Positions 33,476 to 45,053 of a stretch of DNA of 64,000 nucleotides are shown here, piece by piece. Origin of the DNA: Dactylis glomerata (taxonomy: Eukaryota; Streptophyta; Magnoliopsida; Poales; Poaceae); contig QXEO01000727.1 in the NCBI GenBank assembly GCA_007115705.1, positions 248,001-312,000 on the forward strand, written 5' to 3'. The position numbers and the translations under genes were made by a program. A model generated the notes under the pieces. That model had not been told where the DNA came from. It did no database searches and was given only the letters and a program-made list of their open reading frames with translations. Position 1 is the stretch's first letter; each line of letters begins with the position of its first letter.

Positions 33476-34350
33476 GCTGCAGGAATGTAGTGCATTCAAG
33501 TAGAGTATGATTAGGATAGTGAGGTATGCGGTGCTTGTACGACGTTGCACCGTTCTGCGTGGCTGTGAAGTTGGTCTGACGGTATAAAATTTTTGGGCTT
33601 GACGTACGCTTGGGGCTCACGCAGTCCATGTAGAAATGATAATAAACGATGAGTAACGATGCATTTTTGGACAGGTTAAATTACTGAATTGGTTGGCTAG
33701 TCTCAGTCCATTTTTGTCTAGGCTGAGTTATCTTAATTAGTCAACTTATTCGTGCTAGCAGCATAGCTTGTCTCAACAAGCCACCACATCCCATCACCTA
33801 TATATATTGGAAGGCCACGCGATATTTCTTCCACTTAGTGTCAGATAATTGTAACAATTAGACACATTTTATACGGAGGGTTAGACGTTGAAAGCGAATA
33901 CATGTAAATCGGATGCGTTCCGGGAATATCATAAATAAACTGATGACAGCACCTGCCGTGCTCCGATGTCGAGATGCTGTCTCATGGCTTCAGCGATATT
34001 TATCGCCGTTGGAATCACATGCAGTTATGCGTCAAATTTAATCCGTGCAAGTATAGCATATTTTTGAAATACTTTTTTAAATTTTCAAAGAAACAAAGAT
34101 GCATAATTTTTTTGAGGGTGAGTAAAGATTCATATTATCATATATTTTTAGCAGATCATATAATCATATATGACGAGGGCCATTCTCAGAGCAAATTATC
34201 CTGTCAGCCCAGCCCAAATGAGTATCCTCTCTGAAGGGCCCAGTTCTATTTAGGAAAGCCCACTGACCGAGCGAGGCAGAATAGAATCAGTTTCCCCTTC
34301 AGCGCCGCCTCCTCCGCCGGTCGCCGCCACCCTCTCTGCCGCCGCCAGAC
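33476..34350. other. Intergenic region between protease and BCCIP genes
   Basis: These two genes are head to head, so the region holds both promoters. The last 100 bp is GC-rich leader of the plus-strand gene. No other coding sequence is recognised. Confidence 0.5.
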
Positions 34351-36358
34351 ATGCCCGGTGGCCGAAAGCGCCCAGCCCCAGCCCCATTCGCTGGCTTCTC
34401 CACCTTTGCCCGCTCCCTCCTCTTCTCCCCCGCCTCCGGCTTCTCCAGACTGCCTCTCCCCGACGCCCCCGCCGCCAAACCCCGACAAGGTACGCTCTTG
34501 CAGCACCCTGAACCCCCCTGATACCTACCAATAACGCCCCTCACGCCCTCGTTCTCTCTCCAGAGACCGCCGGCATGCCGCCGCCGTCCAAGCGCGCGAA
34601 GCAGGCCGAGCCCCCCAGCGACGACGAGGAGCGCCCCAGCAGCGACAGCGATGGAGGTAGCTCGAGCAGCGACGGCGACGACGCGTCCCAGGAGGTGCCT
34701 ACCCCCACCTCCTTCTCTACAGCCTCAGGATTTTCTCTCTCACCTGCAAAACAGTCTGACGTTTCGCTCCTCTGCCTGGCGGTCGTAGATGGAGACGGTG
34801 CAGGCGGACTTCGCGTTCTTCGACCCCAAGCCCAGCGACTTCCACGGCGTCAGGCTGCTTCTCAAGACCTACCTCGACTCCAAGCCCTGGGACCTCACCG
34901 GCTTCGTCGACCTCATCCTGGACCAGACCACCGTCGGCACTGTTGTCAAGATGGCCGAGGACGAGGACGAGGAGAACGAAGCAAATGGTGCCGGTGACGA
35001 TGATGATCTCTTCGGTCTCATTACCGTGCTCAATTTGGGAAGATACGCTGTACGATGCCACAACCCGCTCCCTTTGTAAACTGTTGTCGCTGTCTGACAA
35101 GTTGCTGCTCAGGTAGAATTCAGTCTGAATATATTGTTGCTGCTGCTGCGGCTGCGTTGCAGGAGAACCGCTGCATGAAGGATCTGAAGGCTTACCTGCT
35201 TGCTGTTTGCGGCGACAAGGATACCAAGAAGCAGCTCAAGCTGCTGCTAGAAGAGAAAGCGTCTACTGTCGGCCTGCTTGTGTGCCGGCGCTTTGTGAAT
35301 TTCCCGTATGAGATGGTGCCTAAGATGTACGACTCGCTCTTCGATGAGGTTTCCTGGGCGACAGAAGATGAGGTGCCTTTTCTGTTTGCCAAGCTCATTC
35401 GGTTCACTCCATTTTTATGCGTACAATGAATTTTGTAACCGTGCCTGCATGTCTGAAGCCAACGCAAGAACTCCAGGACTCCTTCCGATTCAAGCAGTAC
35501 CTGTTGCTTGTCAGAATCCTAGAGGTGAGCTATATAGATTGTTTCGGTTTTTTTTGTCCGCGACCTAGTTATCTTGAATCTACAAAGCGGCATGTTTTGC
35601 TAATTGGTAGTGTCTAGGTGGTGCTTAATCTCAAGAATAACTGCCTCGTACATGGGAGAGTCTCTATTGTTTTGGGAATCGTTCATTCTAACAAACTTGT
35701 CTCTTGCACTTTGTGCAGAGAAAAACTCCTCCGAAGCAGAACACAAAGAGCAAAAAAGATGACGACGAACTTGTTATCTATCCGAAGTTGGAGGATGAAA
35801 TTTTCCGCGAGGTATTGAAACATTCCACTGAGTTATTGTTGTTGTTTGTGTATTTCGTGGACAGACAGGTGCTAACACCTCTTTCCTTCTCAGCTTAGTT
35901 CGTGGTCTTTCACTTTCCCAATTCGAGCTGAACAATCAGCTCAGCAGGAGGTCAGTTGTTTTCAATCTTTCTATGATGTATTACGTTTACACATGTGAAT
36001 GGGATGATCTTTATAGCATACTATTTACCATGTGCAACTGCTTATCATGTATAAGGAAAAAAAAGTAGCCAAAGACAATCTTCCGAGTAGGAACTTTTGT
36101 TGCTTTTCAGTTCTTTCTTGAACTCTTCTTTGCATTGTCTCTTCTAACAATGATTTTAGTCCTCCCGTGTCACTAGTTTATCGAAATCTGATGTTGTCTA
36201 GCTATGTTACTTGTGGAAATTAAAACTTGATGCTAAGTAGGATCCTTTTTTCTGCCTTGCAGCTGAAGAACTACAAGGAGATGGGCTTGGTGATGTGCGT
36301 GAAAGCTGAAGCTGTTCCCAAGTTTTGCAAGAAGTTGGAGGCTATGGTATCCGAATAG
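34351..36358 (+). CDS. BCCIP/Bcp1 homologue
   Basis: Eight exons, all with GT-AG junctions that keep frame: 34351-34489, 34564-34694, 34789-35049, 35163-35372, 35459-35524, 35719-35811, 35894-35950, 36263-36358; 350 residues. The N-terminus is basic then Ser/Asp-rich (disordered, with a nuclear-signal-like PSKRAKQ). The BCCIP domain starts at QADFAFFDPKPSDFHG, with an acidic insert (DEDEENEANGAGDDDD), NLGRYA, KDLKAYLLAVCGDKDTKK, the conserved RRFVNFPYEMVP, YPKLEDEIF, and SWSFTFPIRAEQ. BCCIP binds BRCA2 and p21 in animals; yeast Bcp1 acts in ribosomal protein uL14 chaperoning and nuclear export. The plant role is inferred from the family. An in-frame Met at 34575 is an alternative start. Confidence 0.93.
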
Positions 36359-37403
36359 AGGATACAGTTACTGATTGAAGAATGAAAGCCAAGGTGGAAT
36401 TTTCCTGTTGTCCACATCATACAAGACCCATCAAATTCTGTGTTTCCAGTAGTGCCATTAGGTGCAAATGTGCAATTGTCACTGCAAACGCCATGAGGTT
36501 GATCTGTAAGAAGGAATCCTTTATGAACTAGTCCATCTTTTAGTGTACTATACTGTAAGACATTAATGGAGGGCAGGGTTTCTCTTGTTGCCTGAAGACA
36601 ATATTTTTCTGTTCTGATCTATGGAAACTATGCACTCCTTATCATAGTCGCCACAACCGTTTCTGCCATGACTGAACGACATAATAGTTTTCAACCATAC
36701 TTTGGAAGAAAGTGACTCATACTCTATGCCGGCCTAAGGCATGCCAGAACTATATGCGCTAATTTGAATATTGGAATGTTGCTCCTCTTTCCACAGCAGG
36801 TTGACACCAAGAAGTCATTGATCAGCTATTTTAGGTATAATGTAAGCCCTTGTGGGTATAATGTAAACCCTTGTGGAATTTTATCCTCTGCGGCTTCTGC
36901 CTTTTTAGAATCCATCACGATTTAATCATTGTGTCATGACTGCACACACGTATGAAAATCTGCCCCAAAAATAAATTTTTTCTGCCTAAACCAAAATAAG
37001 GGTAAAAACAATAAATATGGATGTTGATATTTTTTCTTATATATTAATTTAGTCAAATTATATCAGGTTTGACTTTGGCTAAGAATTATACTACTAGCCA
37101 TTATAAGCAGCCTCATCAAATGGATTTGCCGGAAAGTTAGTTGCAGCTACAACATTGATAAACAAATTGAAGCCACAACTCGACTAGAAACAGCCCAAAA
37201 TTAACGCTGCATTGCATCGTATAAATACAGTTGACCTCGTGGCGGACAAGGATCTAACGAACGAACATCGTGTTGTCTGCATACACGCATCCGATCGGAA
37301 TCGGAGTTTATGGTCTGGCCTCTTCCGACCCGGAGTGGCGATTGGTGTCTTATATATATGCACCACCGGTAGATCACGGAGCAACAACCAGCCAAAACAC
37401 ACC
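36359..37403. other. 3' region of BCCIP gene and promoter of F-box gene
   Basis: The first 300 bp is probably the 3' untranslated region. The rest is AT-rich. No other gene is recognised. Confidence 0.5.
37351..37359 (+). promoter_or_regulatory. TATA box of the F-box/DUF295 gene
   Basis: TATATATAT lies 45 bp before the ATG at 37404. A second candidate (TATAAATA near 37220) is farther away. Confidence 0.5.
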
Positions 37404-38711
37404 ATGGGAGCAGCCTTGTCCACCGCCGCCGTCGCCGACGCAGTCAGGGCGGCCAAGAACCGTGCGCAAAGTAAAGTTTCTCGCACAAGACGGCGCCGCC
37501 GACGAGAAGAACGACTACTGGTCCGCCCTGCCAGACGACCTCTTGCTCACCATCTTGGCGGCGCTGGACGTCCCCGACCTACGGCGTTGCGGCGCGGTCT
37601 GCAAGTCCTGGCGCCATGCCTACGACGCCTTCCAACTCTCCGCGCTGGAGAAGGCGCCGTGCCTGCTCTACGCCTGCGAGGAGTACGGCCCCAACGACCT
37701 CGCCATGTACTGCCCCACCACCGACGCCACCTTCCGCGTCCCCTTCCCGGGGCAGCCACACTTCAAGCGGGGATTCACCTTCTCGTGTCCCGGCGGCTGG
37801 GTGTTCACCACCGACGAGGTCGGCGACCCGTACCTCATCAACCCCCTCACCGGCGTCCAGGCCGCGCTCCCTCCGGTCAGTACCATCGATGGCATGGCCG
37901 GTAACATCACCTGGGCCCGACATGCGGCCTATCTTCGCGTCGCCATCTCCGGTGCCACCAAGATGACGGGTTCAATCTCTACGTTGGATTGTTCTACATT
38001 CTCTATGCCCGTGGTTCAATCTCTACTTTGGATCTCAGTGGACCTTCACCGTCCACGGCCACAATCATGCCACGCATGATAAGCAGAAATTTCTGTGACA
38101 TGTACCTTGCCCTTGGGCCAGCCGGCGAGGTCCTGCAGGTCTGGAGGAACAAAGTACGCACAGATCTTCCACGCAAGTTTCACATCAGTTACGAAAACAT
38201 CGTGAACGGGGCATGCCAACACTGTGTAGAATTTGCTGGTGAAGATGACAACGATGGCAGCCTAAGGGAGCTAGAGATAAACGAGGATGAAGACACTTTC
38301 TATGACTACGAAGACGTCACCGCCGACCACGAGATCGATGCGTTGCTACCGCTTCGTGAAGGCGTAGACATCCCTCATCGGCTTGTCGACGAGGTCACCA
38401 CAACCGAGATCCTCGTCTTCAAGGTCGACATTGAAAGGCAGATGTTGGTGGAGCTAAGGGACATTGGAGACTATGCGCTTTTCCTCGGCTCCAACTCCGC
38501 AGTGTGTCTTCCGACCAAGGATTTTCCGGTGTTCAAACCAAACTGTGCCTACCTCACGGACGATTGTCAACTCTTCTGTCCAATGCTACGAAAAGATCTT
38601 GTTATTTGGAACATCAAGACAAGGAGTATGCAGAAACTTGCAGACGCGTGGCCAAACCTACATTATTGGCTACATGTACCGGCTCCACTTTGGATCATGC
38701 CAAGGTTTTAG
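37404..38711 (+). pseudogene. F-box protein with DUF295 domain, probably broken
   Basis: The likely start is ATG 37404 (MGAALSTAAVADAVRAAKNRAQS). That frame shifts near 37470-37495 into the one carrying the F-box, YWSALPDDLLLTILAALDVPDLRRCGAVCKSW (shown in parts: LPDDLLLTIL, then VCKSWRHAY). DUF295 features follow: CPTTDATFRVPFPG, GWVFTTDEVGDPYLINPLTG. Near 37960-37990 the frame changes again, to ILYARGSISTLDLSGPSP and a normal DUF295 end (NCAYLTDD, stop 38709-38711). Some 40 residues usual between these parts seem absent. F-box proteins select targets for SCF ubiquitin ligases. Unannotated tiny introns are an alternative, but the break near 37980 has no good splice sites. Confidence 0.7.
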
Positions 38712-39016
38712 CTATTGGCCGATTTGCTGAGATTGATTAACTTTTTTCTTCAAATTTAACTAAACAAAGAATTCAGGATCACTCTTGTGGCCCTCTGTTA
38801 AGACTTGGAGCCTTCTTTGCGCCGTGTACATGTAGTCATCAAATATCTGCCGTGTGAATTTTAAATTTGTTTTCTCGACCTATATATACGCTGGTGTTCG
38901 TCCATGTAATCAAGTTTTCTGATGTTATCTAAAATTTATATTTTCTGTGTTTATCAGTAAGTTATGTCATTGAAGTTAAACTGCAATTGGTACATTAACA
39001 TCTTCGATATTGTGTG
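38712..39016. other. Spacer before CACTA B
   Basis: AT-rich 3' flank of the F-box gene. No other feature is seen. Confidence 0.5.
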
Positions 39017-39047
39017 GACTAGTAGAAAACGGGCCTTAGGCCTGGAC

Positions 39048-39256
39048 CCTTTAGTCCCGGCCTCCATCTGGGCCGGGACTAAAGGCCCGGCCACGTCGAC
39101 CCTAATTCGCCAGCCGCCCGGGAGGCTTTAGTCCCGGCCCGTAACGAGGCTTTAGTCCCGGTTTGAGACACAAACCGGGACTAAAGGGCTATGCGCTGGG
39201 CGGCCCGCATGTGCGCCCCCTTTAGTCCCGGTTTGTGTCTCAAACCGGGACTAAAG
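39048..39256. promoter_or_regulatory. 5' subterminal inverted motifs of CACTA B
   Basis: Three hairpins of CCTTTAGTCCCGG match those of element A in order and spacing; the third here is perfect (TTTGTGTCTCAAA centre). A TATA box (CTATATATATGG near 39264) follows directly. Confidence 0.8.
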
Positions 39257-39574
39257 TCCTCTGCCTATATATATGGCAGCCCCTGCAGCCCCTCTCTCCC
39301 CTCTTGCATTTTTTTGGATGAAAGTGTGTGAGTGTGTGCTAGCTCTCCTTTTTGCTTGGATGCACTAGAGGTGTTTGTTGAAATGTGTGTTAGAGCGATG
39401 CCGCTTCAGTTCACCGAACACAACTACGATATGAGGTGCCCGAGCCACGCTTAAGCCTCTTCCTCTTTATTTCCACTTATTCTAAAAGGTTAGCAACTAT
39501 ATTTCCTCGTTTAGACCGTGTGGTACTAATTTATAGGATCGTGATTGTGTTTGATATACTGTTGCATAACGCAG

Positions 39575-42500
39575 ATGAGCCATCCATGGATGTACGGTGA
39601 TCGACGCACCGCCGCTTACAGAGAAGGCGTGCATTCTTTTCGAGATGCGGCCGATGCGAACAAGCATGGTGGTGGCTATATGTTTTGTCCATGTGTTGAA
39701 TGTCGGAATGAGAAGGATTACACTTCCTCAAGAGTCATTCAGAGCCACCTGCTTCGGTCCGGTTTTATGTCGGGCTATAATGTTTGGACCAAGCACGGAG
39801 AAAGAGGGGTTATGATGGAAGACGACGATGAAGAAGAAGAGAACGATGATGACAACTACCGATCTATGTTCCCTGAGTATGCTGATACCACAATGGAAGA
39901 CAATGAAGAAGAAGATCAGGGTGCAGAACGGGAACCAGATGAGCCCGCTGATGATCTTGGCCGGGTCATTTCTGAAGCACAGCGAGGCTGCGACACAGAA
40001 AAGGAGAGGTTGCAGTTCGAGCAGATGTTACAGGACCACAACAAATTGTTGTACCCAACTTGTGAAGATGGCCAGAAGAAGCTGGGTAGCACACTGGAAT
40101 TGCTGAAGTGGAAGGCAGAGACCGGTGTGACTGACTCGTCATTCGAAAAGTTGCTGGTACTGATGAAGAAGATGCTTCCAAGAAAGAACGAATTGCCCGC
40201 CAGCACGTACGAAGCAAAGAAGCTTGTCTGCCCTCTAGGATTAGACGTACAGAAGATACATGCATGCCCTAATGACTGCATCCTCTACCGCGGTGAGAAG
40301 TATGAGAATATGGATAAATGCCCGGTATGCACTGCATTGCGGTATAAGATCAGAAAAGATGACCCTGGTGAGATTGAGGGCGAGCCACCCAGGAAGAGGG
40401 TTCCTGCCAAGGTGATGTGGTATGCTCCTATAATACCACGGTTGAAACGTCTGTTCAGAAATAAAGATCATGCGAAGTTGTTGCGATGGCATATGGAAGA
40501 TCGTATGAAAGACGATAAATTGAGGCACCCCGCTGATGGTCGGCAGTGGAGAAAAATTGAGAGAGAGTTCCCGAGATTTGCAGGTGACGCAAGGAACTTA
40601 TGGTTTGGTCTGAGTACAGATGGCATGAATCCTTTTGGGGAGCAGAGTTGCAGTCACAGCACCTGGCCCGTTACTCTATGTATCTACAACCTTCCTCCTT
40701 GGTTGTGCATGAAGCGGAAGTTCATTATGATACCAGTGCTTATCCAAGGTCCAAAGCAACCCGGCAACGACATTGATGTGTACCTAAGGCCATTAGTTGA
40801 TGAACTTTTACAGCTGTGGGCCGAACCAGGTGTACGTGTGTGGGACGAGCACAAACAAGAGGAATTTGACCTTCGAGCGTTGCTTTTCGTAACCATCAAT
40901 GATTGGCCTGCTCTTAGTAACATTTCAGGACAGTCAAACAAGGGATACAATGCATGCACGCACTGTTTAGATCAGACAGAAAGTATATATCTGGACAAAT
41001 GTAGGAAGAATGTGTACCCGTACAATCGTCGTTTTCTTTCGCCCAAGCATCCCTTAAAGAAAAAAGGCAAGCATTTCAATGGCAAGGCAGAACCCCGGGG
41101 GAAGCCTATCATCCGTACTGGTGCTGAAGTATTTGATATGGTCAAAGATTTAAAAGTAATCTTTGGAAAGGGTCCTGGCAGCCAACCTGTTCCTAACGGC
41201 CCTGATAAGCGCGTACCCATGTGGAAGAAGAAATCTATATTTTGGGAGCTACCCTATTAGGAAGTCCATGAGGTCCGCTCCGCAATCGACGTGATGCACC
41301 TGACGAAGAATCTCTGCGTGAATATTCTAGGCTTCCTAGGCTTGTATGGGAAGTCAAAAGATACACCGGAAGCACGGGAGGACCAGGAACGTCATAAAGG
41401 AAGAGATGGCATGCATCCAGGGCAGTTTCAAGGGCGTGCCAGCTACGCTCTTACTAAGGAAGAGAAGGAAATCTTCTTTGAAGTCCTTTTCAGTATCAAG
41501 GTCCCGACTGGCTTCTCGTCGAATATAAAGGGAATCGTAAATATGAAAGACAAAAAATTCCAAAACCTAAAGTCTCATGACTGTCACGTGCTTATGACGC
41601 AATTGCTTCCGGTTGCATTGAGGGGAATTCTACCGGAAAATGTTCGCCTGGCAATTGTGAAGGTATGTGCATTCCTGAATGCAATTTCTCAGAAGGTAAT
41701 CGATCGAGAAAGTCTATCAGGGTTACAGATTGATGTGGTCCAATGTCTGGTCAGCTTTGAGTTGTTGTTCCCGCCATCCTTCTTCAATATAATGACACAC
41801 CTCCTAGTTCACCTAGTCGAAGAGATTAGAATTCTCGGTCCTGTGTTTCTACACAATATGTTCCCCTTCGAGAGGTTCATAGGAGTCTTAAAGAAATATG
41901 TTCGTAACCGTGCTAGGCCAGAAGGAAGCATCTCCAAGGGCTATGGAACAGAGGAGGTCATTGAGTTTTGTGTGGACTTTCTTCCTGACCTTAAGCCGAT
42001 TGGTGTTCCTGAATCTCGGTATGAGGGTAGGCTGACAGGAAAAGGCACACTAGGAAGGAAAGCAAAAGTATGTATGGATGGGCATTCTTTCTCGCAAGCA
42101 CACTACACAGTTCTACACAATTCCACCGTGGTGGCTCCGTATATCGTGAGACACAAGAATATTCTACGCTCCAAAAACCCGGGGAAGGCTGACTCTTGGA
42201 TTAAAGGGGAACACGAGAAGACTTTTGGTAGTTGGTTGCAGATACATCTCATGAATGACGACACCATTGGAGATCAGCTGTACTGTTTGGCCAGGCCACC
42301 ATCTTCGACTATATGTACTTTCCAAGGGTATGAGATAAATGGGAATACATTTTACACGGTTGCCCAAGATAAAAAGAGCACCAACCAAAACAGTGGTGTC
42401 CGCTTTGATGCAACAGACGAGAATGGGCACTGTTTGGAAACATATTACGGGTACATAGAGGAGATATGGAAACTTGACTATGGACCTACTTTTAAGATCC

Positions 42501-42892
42501 CTTTGTTTCGGTGCAAATGGGTGAAGCTGACAGGTGGCGGGGTATTTGTAGACCAAAAGTACGGCATGACAACAGTGGATCTCAACAATCTTGCATACAT
42601 GGACGAACCATTCGTCCTAGCCAACGATGTCGCTCAGGTTTTCTATCTGAAGGACATGTCTACAAAAACGAGAAAAAGAAATCAGCAAAAGAAGACATCG
42701 TCCGATGAGCCAAAGCGCCACATAGTTCTTTCAGGGAAAAGAAACATCGTGGGAGTAGATGACAAGACAGACATGTCAATAGATTATAATAAGTTTCATG
42801 AAATTCCGCCCTTCAAAGTGAAGACTGACCCAAGCATCCTACTGAATGATGAAGATTCTCCATGGCTACGACCTAGAAGAAAACAGAAATAA
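39575..42892 (+). pseudogene. CACTA transposase, Tnp2/TNPD type (element B), one nonsense codon
   Basis: The same 1105-codon layout as in element A, a few percent different. ATG 39575 gives MSHPWMYGDRR; the upstream ATG of A is ATA here, which supports this start. At 41258-41260 a TAG replaces the Trp codon of the LPYWEVHEVRS block, between the catalytic region and DVMHLTKNL. The same frame is open on both sides, so this one substitution is the only visible lesion. A product ending there would keep the N-terminal and first catalytic parts but lack DUF4218 and DUF4216. Suppression or splicing cannot be excluded. Confidence 0.92.
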
Positions 42893-42959
42893 TAGTTAGG
42901 ATTGTTGGTGCAATAATGTATTAAATCTTGTATGTAATGCATGATGAAGATTCTCACTA

Positions 42960-43690
42960 GATTATCTATTCAATTTCAAACACTTTTCATTTTTATAGTT
43001 TTGTCAAATTCTCAAATATGCAAAAAGAATATTAATAAACATAGTTTTTAATTGAAAATAGCAAAATAGTTAATACTTAGGATAGTTAAAATAATTAATT
43101 TCTAAAATAGAAAATAGTTTTGAATTATCTATTCAATTTCAAACACTTTTCATTTTTATAGTTTTGTCAAATTCTCAAATATGCAAAAAGAATATTAATA
43201 AACATAGTTTTTAATTGAAAATAGCAAAATAGTTAATACTTAGGATAGTTAAAATAATTAATTTGTAAAATAGAAAATAGTTTTGAATTATCTATTCAAT
43301 TTCAAACACTTTTCATTTTTATAGTTTTGTCAAATTCTCAAATATGCAAAAAGAATATTAATAAACATAGTTTTTAATTGAAAATAGCAAAATAGTTAAT
43401 ACTTAGGATAGTTAAAATAATTAATTTGTAAAATAGAAAATAGTTTTGAATTATCTATTCAATTTCAAACACTTTTCATTTTTATAGTTTTGTCAAATTC
43501 TCAAATATGCAAAAAGAATATTAATAAACATAGTTTTTAATTGAAAATAGCAAAATAGTTAATACTTAGGATAGTTAAAATAATTAATTTGTAAATTAGA
43601 AAATAGTTTTGAATTATCTATTCAATTTCAAACACTTTTCATTTTTATAGTTTTGTTAAATTCTCAAATATGCAAACAGATAACTATTTA
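42960..43690. repeat. 163-bp tandem array in CACTA B (about 4.5 copies)
   Basis: CTATTCAATTTC recurs at about 42966, 43129, 43292, 43455 and 43618, a strict 163-bp period. The unit is the same as in element A, with B copies more alike to each other (for example TTATC instead of TTATT) than to A copies. Confidence 0.9.
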
Positions 43691-43722
43691 TAAATCAAAT
43701 AAAAGAAAAAACAGAAAATAGG

Positions 43723-43871
43723 CCTTTAGTCCCGGCCCGTGCCACAGACCGGGACTAAAGGCCCTGGCTGCTGAATTCCCCACCCGAGGCCTTTAGTCCC
43801 GGGCGGTGGTTCAAACCGGGACTAAAGGCCCCCCTTTAGTCCCGGCCTGAGGCACCGCCCGGGACTAAAGG
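43723..43871. promoter_or_regulatory. Three internal hairpins upstream of second gene, CACTA B
   Basis: Inverted repeats of CCTTTAGTCCCGG lie at 43723-43761, 43790-43828 and 43833-43871, directly before a TATA box. Element A has only one at this place. They repeat the motif of the element ends and may bind the same element protein. Confidence 0.75.
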
Positions 43872-43879
43872 TCCCGGGG

Positions 43880-43886
43880 TATAAGA
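43880..43886 (+). promoter_or_regulatory. TATA box of CACTA B second gene
   Basis: TATAAGA follows the third hairpin by 8 bases, as in element A. A GC-rich leader full of CCGCCCGCC-type repeats follows (about 43950-44210). Confidence 0.55.
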
Positions 43887-44239
43887 GCTTCTCCTTCTTC
43901 CCCCGACCGCCCAACACTTTGCAGTTTCGGTTTCGCGCGCGAGGAGAACGCATACAGACGCCGCCAGGCTGCCGCCGACGACCGCACCCGCCGCCCGCCG
44001 CGCCGCGCCTGCAGCACCGCGCCGCCGCCCGCCCCCGGCCTGCAGCACCGCGCCGCCGCCCGCCCCCGGCCTGCTGCCCGCGCCGCCGCCCGCCCACGGC
44101 TGCCCGCCTCCGGCTCGTGCTGCGCCCGCGCCGCCGCCCGCCCCCGGCCAACTCCGACCCACCGTACCGAGCGCCACCGCCCGCCCCCGGCCGGCCGCCC
44201 CTGCAAATTAAGAAGGTGGAAAAAAGTTATATTTTTGTT

Positions 44240-44800
44240 AATTTTTGTTAGCAATAGAATTGTTAGAAAATAATTGTTAGAAATAGAATTGTTAGAAAAT
44301 AATTGTTAGAAAATAATTGTTAGAAATAGAATTGTTAGAAAATAATTGTTAGTAATAGAATTGTTAGAAAATAATTGTTAGAAATAGAATTGTTAGAAAA
44401 TAATTGTTAGTAATAGAATTGTTAGCAAATAATTGTTAGAAAATAATTGTTAGAAAATAATTGTTAGAAAATAATTGTTAGTAATAGAATTGTTAGCAAA
44501 TAATTGTTAGAAAATAATTGTTAGAAAATAATTGTTAGAAATAGAATTGTTAGAAATAGAATTGTTAGAAAATAATTGTTAGAAATAGAATTGTTAGAAA
44601 TAGAATTGTTAGAAAATAATTGTTAGAAAATAATTGTTAGAAATAGAATTGTTAGAAAATAATTGTTAGCAATAGAATTGTTAGCAAAATAATTGTTAGA
44701 AAATATGTTGTTAGAAAATATTTGTTAGAAAATAATTGTTAGCAAAAGAATTGTTAGAAAATAATTGTTAGCAATAGAATTGTTAGCAAATAGGTTAGCA
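44240..44800. repeat. AT-rich minisatellite in intron 1 of second gene, CACTA B
   Basis: Dozens of copies of two related units, TTGTTAGAAAATAA and TTGTTAGAAATAGAA (14-15 bp). It occupies the same intron as the different 18-22-bp array in element A. Confidence 0.9.
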
Positions 44801-45053
44801 AAATAATTTAGAATTAGGTTAGTTTATTAGGTTATTTATAATTGTTAGGTTATTTTACTTTTAAAATTGTTAGGTTATTTTAGTTTTAGAATTAGGAGTA
44901 TTTAGAGTTAGAAGTATTTTTTTAGTTAGAAGTATTTGCTAGCTAGCTAGTTAGTTTATTAGTTTATTAGTAATTTTGTTAGGTTATTTTTGTCGGTATT
45001 GTTCCATATAGCGTCTATAATTGAAATATAAATATCGGTATTTTGCAGAAACT

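Noticed and set aside
34246..34544. Gly/Arg-rich minus-strand frames over the first BCCIP exon
   Set aside because: Low-complexity shadows of a GC-rich leader and first exon; the plus-strand spliced reading explains the sequence.
44240..44800. Regular short repeats as a CRISPR-like array
   Set aside because: They are direct AT-rich minisatellite units without unique spacers, in a plant transposon intron.
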